Shown here in pieces: positions 32,101 through 43,163 of a DNA stretch of 64,000 nt. The stretch comes from Punica granatum (Eukaryota > Streptophyta > Magnoliopsida > Myrtales > Lythraceae): assembly GCF_007655135.1 (NCBI RefSeq), contig NW_022204371.1, positions 124,001 to 188,000 on the forward strand. The letters are read 5' to 3'. Under the pieces are notes generated by a model. It was not told where the DNA came from and searched no databases. It saw only the letters and a list, made by a program, of their open reading frames with translations. Both the position numbers and the translations under genes were made by a program. How positions within the stretch are numbered: the first letter of the stretch is position 1; each line of letters opens with the position of its first letter.

Positions 32101-34225
32101 TCTATTGCCACTTTAAAACTGGCCTTTGGAATTATTTGTGGTTATATTCCTTTCTTTTTAGTTGATGAATGAATCTAAATTATGTATTAGGCATGTTAGA
32201 TCCGGATAATTACCCATCGGAGTCGTAACCATGATGTGGAACGATAATTATCGAAAAGTCTCACGAATGGGGAAACGGGACGTATCATTCGGTTAATTAA
32301 ATCACTCGGACTAAATAATTGGATAAATTGATTACTAATTCGTAAACGAATCAATGGTTCACGGAACGGCGAGAATGCCCTTTTCCTTAAAAAGTCCACA
32401 ATTTCAAAGCACCGAGACGTGTAACACGAATAGAATTGATGTCTAGCGAGTACTTGCGTGCTACGACTTGAGTCCGGGCCCAATTTGAGGCGACTCGAGT
32501 CGAGACGCGCGAGACCTTTTTAGACTCCTTCGTGTCACACAATCTCCGATTTGTACGCGAACATCACACGTTTTATTATCCAAGGGCATAATCGTCATTC
32601 CGTGATTCACCGATACCCTAGGTGCTAGGGAGTTGGAAAAACCCCGATCTAGGGGCGAGAAAGGGCAACCCGTTCGGGGGCGAGTTTCATTCGCACGGCC
32701 CATTCCGTTCATTTTCGGTGTTTCTATCTTCCTATTGTAGATTCGGTGGTGAACATTTTATTTCAGTTACAAAATACGAAGAACCGGATTAATCATGCAC
32801 CCGACTTAAATGAACATTAGATAATGGGTAGGCGGAATATTAGATTCCAATCTAGAGTCAGAATACGAGTTTGGCTAATTCGGTGAAACCGCAGTGTCAT
32901 CTCACTGAATAAGAATCTTAAAACAAATTCACACGCGTAATTGGCTTAGAACTCTACTCTAGTCCACCATCTATGTTTGCCTAGGTTAGACACATTGTTT
33001 GTTAATCAACCCCGGTTAATAACTGATTAAATCACGTACACTCGACTTAATACACAACTTGTCTGTATTTACCTATATTTGTCAGTCATTGTCTGTTTTT
33101 CATCAGTTTTATCAGTTTTCTTCTGTTTTCCATTTGCTTTTGCTAATTTGTTACGGTTCGGGTCCGAGCCCATGGGTTACGTGTTGCACGGGGTCCAACG
33201 CCCCAAATCACCGAACACGAGGTCCAACGCCTCCTAACTCACTGAGCGCGTGCAACCTAAGTGCGGAATGGGATCTAGCCTCGAGTCACCATCACACTCC
33301 AAATATGGCCTATGTGGAAGGCAATTTGGATTGGATGTGTGAAACGTATTTAGATATCACCCGGGAGCTCGATCGGTCCAACGGTTACAGTGGGAACTAA
33401 TCGGTTCTCCTGCAAACCGTTGGTTCGATTGGACCCAACCCCCGGCTCTTTGAGCCCTCATTGTCTTAATGTGTTTGTCGGTCATTCAAAACACACGGTG
33501 AGCCGGAGCGGAATATTGGCCCAGTGCAAACCGATCGGGATCCATTTACTTTATTCAGTAGCATTCTGTAATTATTCGAGTATACATTGTGAGGATCTTA
33601 TTTGTACATCTACTCATTCATTTGTAAGGATCCCCGATCGGCAAGCGAGAGGTCCGAGTGTTGAACCAGTCAAGTTGGTCTATTAATGCCTAGAGACGAG
33701 TAAGCCCGAATACTCGCGGTTTCGGTTCACGCAGGGAGTCGACCGCTGTGGTTTGACAAACTGTAAACATTAGGATAGTGAACTGATTCCTCAACGCACG
33801 AGCCTACTCATCTTTTGGGTTCTTGGCCCAACTTGATCAATTCATCGACTTTACGGTGTCAAAACGGGCGAGTCGAGTGCAACCCTAAATCACGCGGTAA
33901 ATAAACAAAACGGTAAGCCTAGCAAACTAGAGTACCGAAAAGGCGTGCTAGATATAGGCCCGCACGTAATAGAATCCCCGAGTCCGGAATTTTCGGTTCC
34001 ATATGACCATTGCCTTAGAATTTAGGTGTACCCCGTACCCCTAGACCCGGGCGACTCAACGGCCCTCGACCTACGGGTCGTAAACAGTAAGTGGCAACTC
34101 CTTCTCACGTGCGTCCGTCGCATGTCCCCGGGAAGGTGGATACTCCCAAGCCGCGTTGCATAGGCCTCGCGTTGCATAGGCCTCGCGCATGCGTGCCCCA
34201 ACGAGATGAAATTCGGGTGCGCACA
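29192..34225 (+). mobile_element. Solo LTR D (Tat), TSD GCGTC
   Basis: A 5,034-bp LTR from TGTCAGCACCCCATTTTGG to GTGCGCACA, with no internal region. The five bases before it (29187-29191) and after it (34226-34230) are both GCGTC, and the leader of element C continues across the site. This is the standard result of recombination between the two LTRs of an inserted element. Short open frames inside, such as 31393-31698 and 30840-31259, lie on conserved LTR sequence and are not supported as genes. Confidence 0.93.
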
Positions 34226-34230
34226 GCGTC

Positions 34231-34502
34231 TCACGACCGATACTAGGAAGCATAGGTTAGATAGGGGTTCGAAGTAGGGGTACGACGCGCAGTTCGACTG
34301 TCGCTTAGGCCTTGAAAAGAATCCCGCTTGATTTCGAGGAATTGACACTCTTGTGTCGGGGGCCCCATCCCTAGGCAGCACAGTCCCGTTAGTACCAAAC
34401 CATGCATCGTGCTAAGCCTCCATGCAAGCCTTCAACCCAATTTCGACAAACAGTCTATAGAGTCGGCCTACGAGTCACTTGAGTTTTTTCTATTTCAAGA
34501 GC
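34231..34502 (+). other. Leader of element C, second piece, between solo LTRs D and E
   Basis: It carries on the leader of C: TACTAGGAAGCATAGGTTAGA matches the element B leader. Its last five bases AGAGC (34498-34502) are the target duplication of solo LTR E. The rest is non-coding. Confidence 0.7.
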
Positions 34503-37500
34503 TGTACGGACCTGAATGTGGACTCTCGTCAGGGCCTGCATCGCGCGCTTTTAGATCGCGCGGTTTAGGAGTGTCCACCTTCCCATGGAGAAGCGTGAGA
34601 AAGGTCGAGGGCCGATAAGTTACCCGGGGTCTAGGGGTATGGAACACCTAGTTATTGTTAAGGCATTGGTCTGTGTGGAACCGGAAAGTCCGTGTTCGGG
34701 GTTTCATGTTACGTGCGGGCCTATATCCCGCACGCCCTTTCGGTGCTCTGATTTGCTAGGCTTGCATGTTTTATTATTTACCGCATGAATTAAGTTGCAC
34801 TCAGCTCGCACGTTTTGACACCGTAGATTCGGTGAACTAAACGATATCGGTGGAGAAGCTGAGAGAGAAGTAAACCCGTGTGCCGGGGAATTGGTTCACA
34901 ATCTTGCGTTACAACCATGGAGGTAGAATCCCTGCGTGAACTAGAACCGCGAGTTCTTGGGTTTGCTTTTCTTTGGGCAAGCATTAGATCGATTCGATTA
35001 ATTCGACTCTCGAACCGTTCGCTTACCGACTGGAATTCTTATAGAATGAATGTACAGAATAAAATCCTTACAATGCTCTCGAAAATAATAAATACAAATT
35101 ACAAGTGGCCGAATTCCAGTCGACTCACGTTCGGTTATTATTCCCCTCTAACTCACCGTGAGTTTAAGGAAACACCGAAAAGTTGAAATTCAAGCGCTTT
35201 CACTGAATAGGGCGTTGGACCCTGTGAGTGTTGATTAGGGCGTTGAACCTTGTGATTGATGATTAGGGCATTGAACCCTAATATTATTCGGCCTAAGGAT
35301 CGGGCTCGACCCACATGGCAAACAGGTGCGGAAAGATAACAAGTAGTAGGTAAATAACAGATAATGTGTTTGTATACATCGAATGTACGTGGATTAGCAA
35401 GTTTATTAATCCGGGGTATTTTGGCATGCAAATCCTACCCTAGACAAACAAACGCGTGCCAATGTTTTAGCATTCGGCTTTGGTTTGAGAACCTGACATG
35501 TCGGGTGTCCATAGTCAAGTTTCATATGTGTGGATTGCTTTTACAGTGATTCGGTGTTGTGACACTGAATTATCACTGAATTAACCCAACTCGTGTTTTA
35601 ACTCTAGATTTAGAACCTAACCATTTTCTAGCATTTGGTTAGATCGAATGAAATGATTAGTCAGGTAATTGTATTTTTGATACAAAATACCCAACGGACA
35701 CCTTAAACTGTGCTAGGATGTCGCCAAATCACAAAATAATGTTTTTGCCCTTGTTTTGAAAATTTGTTTTCAGAAAAGGGAAATAACACAATACAGATTT
35801 GAAAGTATGAGGGTTTTGAAAAGGGCATTAGCACCGTTTTGTAATTCGTCGACGCGAGTTACAAATTAATGTCCATGTCGTGCAAAGTTATTTAAATTGA
35901 ATGAATTAACTGTGTGAGCGTCCCGATTAACCCGTTCATGGAATTAATGCTTAAGGTTATTGCTGAATGCATTAATTATGAAAACGATTCGTGACTCGAC
36001 GACCAAGACGATTCCATAAGGATCGAAGATAGTTCAGTCCAATGACCGAAATTACCCTCGTAATCGAATGGACCCGAATGAGTCATCGATACCCGAATCC
36101 ATGCATGTTTTGTTTTAAAAATACATTTTCATGCGATATTGCGACGATAATATAAATTGCAAATTACATGAAAGCCGAGAACGGACTTAAAACGGGAAGA
36201 GGAAGCCTCGTGCAACCCGAATAAGCCCATGAAGCTCTCGGCCACTACTCCTTGGAGAGAGAGAGCCGAGAGGTCCCATGGCCCGAATAGGGTTCCACGA
36301 GTTTTCCCCGTCTTATTTCGAATCATTTCTCGCATGCTCAAGCGACAAACACGATAAATGACACGATTAAACTAAAGTCGGTATTCCCATGATTTGAATA
36401 ACACATTCGAACATGCAAACATACACAAACATATTATTTAAGGAATCGATAAAGCAATACCGATTTCATGCACGTAAGAAAACACGATAAAACTCAGGAA
36501 TCGAACTTGGATCGGGCTAAGAAGGTCGTTCTTAACCCGAGGAAAGTAAGCCAAGTCTCAATCACCTCTTCTTGAGGCAAACCCGAGAGCACTTTTGCTT
36601 GTTTCAGTTCGGGATGGTCTTCCGAGTGACGATCCAAACATTTCCCGACATTCTTGCACGATGTATGATGATAAGCATGCATAATATAACATGAAAACGC
36701 ATAAAAATTAAATATTGCATATGAAATATGTCATATATTCCATATTACTCCATAGCCATTCAAAAATATAAAAGCCCTAACTCCTCTAAGTCAAGAATGT
36801 TCTACCTAGCCTCGGGGATGCGAGGAAAGAGTCAGGGAAGAGTTTGAGAGTCGGGTGACTCGGTGGAATCCTCGGATGGACGCTCAGGTATGTTTGGATG
36901 GACGTTCGGATGTTGGAACGTGCGGCAATGGATGTTGGAGGGCATCAGGCGCGCGGCTGGGCGCGTGAAAGAACGTCAGGCGCGCGGGGCGCGCAACAAG
37001 CATGCGGCCGGTGACTGTCACTATTCACCCAAGAGCACAGGATGAACTTCAAAGCCTAAAATACACCTGAAACCATAACTTAAAGTGCTCAAATAAAAAA
37101 ACCAAGTTCACCACTGAACTCCAAGGGTCCAAAATATGTGGTTCATGGAATTTGAGAATTTTTAAACTTAAATCGGGATGATGAACATCGACTTCCGGCT
37201 TAAGAACTCAAAGCTTTCTTCGGGTTTTTTTCGATTTTTTTCTCTTGGTTTTGAAGTGTTGAAGCTTGCTGGTTTTGGCTATGGAGTTGAGAGCTTTTCT
37301 TGAGGGAAAAAGTTTGGAGAGAGTGTGTAAGAAGAAAAGTGATTAACTTAATCACTTCTGAGCAATTTATAGGCAAAGCTAATGACACAATTAGTAAAAA
37401 CAAGTGCTCTTAACCCCCATGCTTAGCAAATTTCGGCTAATTAATGAGGATGAGGATGAATGTGGACCATGCATTCCTCATATGGAAGAGCCAAGAGCAT

Positions 37501-38958
37501 TGATGAAGGCTTGAGTGTTATCTTCAAACTCTTCTTGATATTTTGGGCTAAGTGAGCAAGTTGGCTTCTTGCATTGAAGAAGAAGAAGCCGAAACTTCTA
37601 GAGCAAGGGGCGGCTCATCTTGGGCAGCCCGTGGGTCCCACGACCGAAGAGGAGAAACCGAGAGAAAGCTCGGGTCTCGATTGATCACGCATTCGAAGCT
37701 CGTAGTTCGAATTAAACGTCGAACTATCGATATACGCGAGAAAACGGATTTAATGAATTCGAGATTGGCATTTTCTGTGAAAAATTGCCAAATGTCTGTA
37801 TGAGGCTTGAAAGCCGATTTTGCTCATTTTAAGCATTCAGAGCGAGGTTACCCACTTCTGACAGCATATCTTGTATCTGCATCCCACGTCGGTCATTTTG
37901 ACATAAATTGTCAAATAACGTGGGCACTTGACCCTTAAGCCGGTAATGCAAATATGGAGCCGGAGATGTCCTACGAAGCCGAAACTGGATTTCTCTGATT
38001 GCTTTCTGAGTTGCTTGGGCGATCCGAAGATCACTATGATCTCTATTTGTCGAGATTGGGCCTCTAAGGATATGAAAAGTGCATCTAAGACCCTTAAAGC
38101 ACTGCTCGGGGGATCTAGATGAGTTGTGTGATTCATTCTGACGATTCCACATTGAGCATTGAGAAGGCTAGCACTGTGTAAGGTAGGCATTCGACGTCAA
38201 GTTTCCCCAAAGAGAACCTCCAGATATGGATTTCCACTGAAAATGGCATTTTGTGCTCTTCGGAGGTTACTCGGGAAACCGAGAAGGGTTTTGCTGTTTG
38301 ATTTGCCCAATTGTGTCTATCCGCTGGAGTTTTCGGGGCAATATAGGGTCAACTTCGTTTGCCGTTATTTCATCTAACCAGTCTCCGGTTATGCTCTTCT
38401 GAAGAGGAGTATGCCCGTTTTGTCGCTCGAAAGTCATTCAGGGTGTCTATATGGCTTCCAAAAGACAATCTGAAGCACTGCTCGTACTCTATATGATTGT
38501 GGGGCATGGCCGCATCCGATATTTGGAATTAACTTTACTCCGAGAAGCCAATATTTTTGGACTTCCACTGAAAAGTTGTTCTGTACAGAGCAGATGATTT
38601 GCGAAATGCGCTTGAAGACACTTTTCATCTGTTTGGCATCGATGTGGATTTTTGAAGTCCAATATTGGTAATCTTCCGATGGACGAGCGAACTATCGGAA
38701 AATAGGATTGTCCATATGGTATACTGGAAATGTCGGTTTTGGACATTGTTGAGCTCTCTAGTCACTTTGTTGCCTTTTGGTGACCCCTAGAGTCCTTCTG
38801 TCATATATGCATATGTCATCTGCTCGATTTTGCCGACTTGAGGATGAATAGTGATTTCTTACTCTGACGAGCCGTTTTCTGTGATGATGCTCCAGTCGTG
38901 ACATGGATCACTGCTAATAATGTAGTTCAACTTGGTGAGCCAAAATGGGATACTGACA
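34503..38958 (-). mobile_element. Solo LTR E (Tat), TSD AGAGC
   Basis: A 4,456-bp LTR on the minus strand: start TGTCAGTATCCCA at 38958, end GTCCGTACA at 34503. The flanking five bases (34498-34502 and 38959-38963) are both AGAGC. No internal region is present. It faces solo LTR D tail to tail across 277 bp. No gene inside. Confidence 0.93.
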
Positions 38959-38963
38959 AGAGC

Positions 38964-41900
38964 GATGTACATGTACCTTGTCATTTGTTCTAAGTCATGG
39001 GCATTTATTTTCTTCGCACACATGCATCATGTAGTTTTCAGAAACTAGGATGTCATTTACGTTGACTAGTCCTAAGCGGATCTTCCTGTCGTCTTGGTAA
39101 GGAATGAGGAACTCGCCGACCAACCACAACCTCAGAGGGCGTATAGACCTACGCCAAGCTATAAAGACGCAATCGAGAATTTGCTTGAGCGAACACCGCT
39201 CTAGAAAGGTCTAGGAAGAGGACTCATAGAGCGAACACATGCACTCTAGGATAGATGTCTCTGCAAGGCCCTTGCCTAGAACAGGTGTTTTCCGAGGCTG
39301 TGCTCGCTCAAACTCCGAGTGTGGTAGAAGATCAGCTTAGGGCTTTATTTTACAAAGTTTACATTGTACTTTGAACCTTTCGAGTCAACGTAAATGACAT
39401 CACTAACTTTTGAAAATACACGCATCGCACACATCCTATCCATTTACTGTTCTAGACAACAGTTAACACTTTCGCACGACAAGCGAGTTGTGCCCACCTT
39501 TGTAGGTAGACCACCCGTGGTCTTCACCTCTCAGCAACAAGGCGCGCCATGACCAAAGATCGAGTCCGTCCCGGCCACCCACCCTGCACTATAGGCAAAG
39601 CCAACTCCCCACTCACCCCGCGCAACCGAACACGTCATCGCGTGACCGAGCACAAATCTCTTTGCGCAACCGAGCACGTCCACCAACACAACCGAGTGCT
39701 TCCTTCCGCGTCGTGCGAGCATGCCTCTACCTTATCCGCGCACACACCCTTGGCGTGCTCGCACGACTCCTACCAGGCCAGTCCGATCCCTCGCGCCCTT
39801 GCATTGAAATTGCGGATAGAACTAGCTCCGTCATTGTTTTCCTCTTCCCTTTGTAGGAAATACCCAACAAGAAGGCAGCCTGAACACCGAATGCCCAAAA
39901 TCAGTACAGTAAACACTTCTCGGCTAACTCTTGGGACCCCGGCTCCTCGAGCCTCCCCTATGACGGCTGCGTCTGCTTACCTGCACCTGGGAAAGTACTA
40001 CTTATGAGGCCCCCAGTCATAGTCTAACCACTTCGGGCGGTGCTGACTGGATTCCCGGAATTAAGTGTTCCCCACGCGTGGCAGCCCATGGGTCACTCGT
40101 TGGACGAAAAGAATTTTCTCATGGGTCCACTTTACATTTCTTACGCACAATCTGCTGCATAATCGCCTAATGCATCATCTTCTTTGCTGCTTTCACAAGG
40201 ACACGCCAATCACAGGCAAAGAACGATGCATGGGTTTACTCCTCCTCGAGAACTCTGTCAGTCCCTTCACCTTTTACATCGACAGGGAAAGGGTCCGATC
40301 AAGAGGTACCCCCTTTCCGAAGCCGAAGACAGAGACAATCGAGCAAACCATTCAATATCGACGCGAGTGTCTCTACCGAGATCGAGCGACAACCCGGGGC
40401 AAATCGGGCCTTCCCCACTGCAAAGGCCCACCACCGATAACATGCAACAACAAGCCTCGGGGCAGGACATGTTCGGCTTCAAGAGCACTTATCCTCCAAG
40501 GGACATCCTCCATGACAAGCAGCAAGACAACCCAGTCACCCACATCTCTAGGGCAACTTTGCGTTTTCTTTTTCATTTTCATAGACATAAAGGGAAAACC
40601 ATTTGTAAAAGTTTACAAGGGAGAAGAAACAGTGATTCGACTTCCAAATGCACCAAGATGCAATAAGTCTCCACGAGGCAAAGCACACCAAAACGACCTC
40701 GACGATACAAAGTCGAGGATTCTCAAGCAAATCCAAGGGGGCAATAGACAGACCCCCGCTGCATTAAAGAACAGAGCGAAAAGAAGAGGAAAAAACTCGC
40801 CAACAAAGAAGAGATAGAGAAAAGAAGCGGAAAAACCAGCCAACAAAACGGGGCGAAGCCTAGGTTCATCAAAAGCACCGACGCCACCAATCCAAAAGAA
40901 ATTAATGAACCTCGACAAAAAGGGGGGGCAGCAGACGCAACTACTCGATAGAGACAAAACACAACGCACTCGGAGGTCGAATCCATCGGATCCTTCGCCC
41001 TTGCTCTCAAAACTTTCTATGTTCTCTTTGTCATTGCATAACTCCAAATGGGTCACAGCCACCCTTCGATCAGCTACCACAGAGCCAAAATTTCAGACAT
41101 TTCTTTTCGGGAATCTAGTCATAACACTTCGAAAATGATTAGACCAAGGCCTGATCAAATTTGCACAGAAATCCCCCATGAGAGTCACAAACGCGGCCGC
41201 CCTACGGCACCCTAATGAGAAGGGTCCAAATCTGACAGACACATCGAACAACCGATAGAGCCGCTGGAGCATCATTGGGAATGTCTCGATATGCCCATGC
41301 ATGGCCAACAGGAGCCCCAGAGGCCTCGTGTCGAGGCCTTAGAAAACAGGACTCCACTCGCATTGCCAAAACAAAACTCTTCAAGAGCCGCTCGGGCGAC
41401 CCGAAACTGAAGAAGCGTGCGTCACAATAACTCCTTTTTACCTGTGCTTACACATCGCTAGTATCCTTCATGACCCACTAATGATGCCAGGATCACAGAT
41501 ACCGCAAGCAACAAAAATTACGGCAGACTCTGAACCCCAGTCCCACGGGGCACGTAGGCGATTCTTCCTAGAGCTCGAGTTCCTCATTACCAGGCGCCGG
41601 CCTCCGTCGAACAACTGCCCCAGCGGTGAGGCCGACTTTCGGCAAACCACACAACTGCACCAACAACGAAGTCAGCTTGCGGCAGATCAAGAAATAACTA
41701 CCCCAGCGACAAAGTCGGCTTTCCGCAGAACAAATACACCACCGACCCAGGGGCAAGGTCGACTACCGGTGAAGCAACATCACCCCATCAGTGACGCCGG
41801 CCTCCGACGAATCAGCACCATTGGGACGACATCTCCCATGCACACTCAGCGCGCACCGTCGATTGCACGACTAATGGAGAGTCATGCCTGCCTCTGCCAA

Positions 41901-42260
41901 TGAATCACTCACGGTTCTCACTCTTCCTGCTAGAAGTTGAATTGCAGTACCAAGAGCTTGGTCAATCCTTTTACACCGCTGTCCTCCAACAACAATCAGA
42001 AGCAACCAGGGGCATCCCCAACAAACAGAAAGGCGTCTCCTCCTAACGGACTCATGTCTGCCTCATGCAACAAGCAGCAATCTTAACCCGAGCGAAAGGC
42101 CCTCAGGGAGGCACAGGACACAATCATCCAATAGGCACCCTAGTCATGCAACAAGCAGCGAGTTGTGCCTACCACTACGTCATCCCAACGTGATCTCGAC
42201 CCAACGCCAAGCGAATCAAAGTCGCTTCTCTTTAGCGCCCTACGCAGTTCCTTAGCATTG
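38964..42260 (+). other. Non-coding interior of element C
   Basis: About 3.3 kb without any retrotransposon domain on either strand. The longest frame is 40065-40817 (+, 250 codons), rich in Arg/Lys/Thr, with no motif I recognise and overlapped by similarly long frames on both strands. I do not call it a gene. A short tandem repeat lies at 41584-41845. Confidence 0.5.
41584..41845 (+). repeat. GC-rich ~43-bp tandem repeat in element C
   Basis: Five or six diverged copies of about 41-45 bp with the consensus elements GxxGxCGxCTTxCxGC, an A/C-rich middle and ACCCCAGxGxC. Copies start near 41592, 41626, 41668, 41714, 41757 and 41802. Confidence 0.65.
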
Positions 42261-42261
42261 A

Positions 42262-43163
42262 CCCTTACTTCTGCATTTCTCGGACTTTCTTGTTAAACCA
42301 GCATCTTTGCATTTCTGGGCCAGTCTCGATGATTTCTTCTGCATTTTCAAGCCGATCTCGATGATCAAACTTGCATTTCTAGGCCGAGTCCCACCATTAC
42401 ATTCTAGCCGGGCCGAGTCCCATTTAAAGTTTTCGGGTTTGGATACCCATTTACTGTTTTTGGGTTTGAGCACCCATTTAACTACTTTCGGGTTTTGACA
42501 CCCATTTACTGTTTTCAAGTTTGGGCACCCATTTAACTGCTTTCGGGTTCGGACACTCATTTATTGCTTTTGGGTTTGGACACCCATTTAACTGTTTTCG
42601 AGTTTGGACACCCATTTACTGCTTTCGGATTTGGACACCCATTTAACTGCTCTCGAGTTTGGACACTCATTTATTGTTTTCGGATTTGGACACCCATTTA
42701 CTAATTTCGGGTTTTAACACCCCGCATTTACTGCTTTTGGGTTTGACACCCCGCATTTACTGCTTTTGGGTTTAGACACCCTTCATTTTCGGCTTTTGTG
42801 TTTTGACACCCCGTATTTATTACTTTTGGGTTTGACACCCCGAATTTACTGCATTTGGGCTCCGGCCTCGCATTTACTGCTTTTTGGAATTCGGCCCCGC
42901 ATTTATCGCACTTTGGGCTTCAGCCTCGCACTTACCGCATTCGAGCTTAGGCCCCAAAGTTTACAGCTTTTAAGGGCTTCGAGCCCACATTTTACTACTT
43001 TCCGGACTTCAGGTCCATATTTACTGCTTTTCGAACTTCGTGTCCACATCTACTGCTTTCGGGTTTCGAGTCCACATTTACTGTTGTCTGGACTCTGGTC
43101 CACATCAACTAATTTTCGACCTTAGGGCCCACATTTATTATTTTTCAAACTTAGAGTCCACAT
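42262..43163 (+). repeat. Tandem array of element C
   Basis: About 30 copies of a 27-30-bp unit, TTTGGACACCCATTTACTGCTTTCGGG in the left half. To the right the unit drifts stepwise to versions such as CACATTTACTGCTTTTCGAACTTCGGGTC. The unit is unrelated to those of elements A and B. The array ends abruptly at the start of LTR F. Confidence 0.9.

Larger units (their letters stand above)
27060..43163 (+). mobile_element. Tat-like element C, non-coding derivative, interrupted by two solo LTRs
   Basis: Parts in order: 3' half of a Tat LTR (to 29015), PBS (29021-29039), leader (29040-29191, then 34231-34497), non-coding interior (38964-42260) and a tandem array (42262-43163). The leader pieces join perfectly if solo LTRs D and E with their duplications are removed. 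None of gag, protease, RT, RNase H or integrase can be seen in about 3.7 kb of interior, so C seems to be a deletion derivative or a non-autonomous (LARD-like) element. Its own 3' LTR and PPT were not found. Confidence 0.7.

Noticed and set aside
40065..40817. 250-codon plus-strand frame in the interior of element C
   Set aside because: No recognisable domain, overlapped by comparable frames on both strands, composition like non-coding sequence. Kept only as a note.
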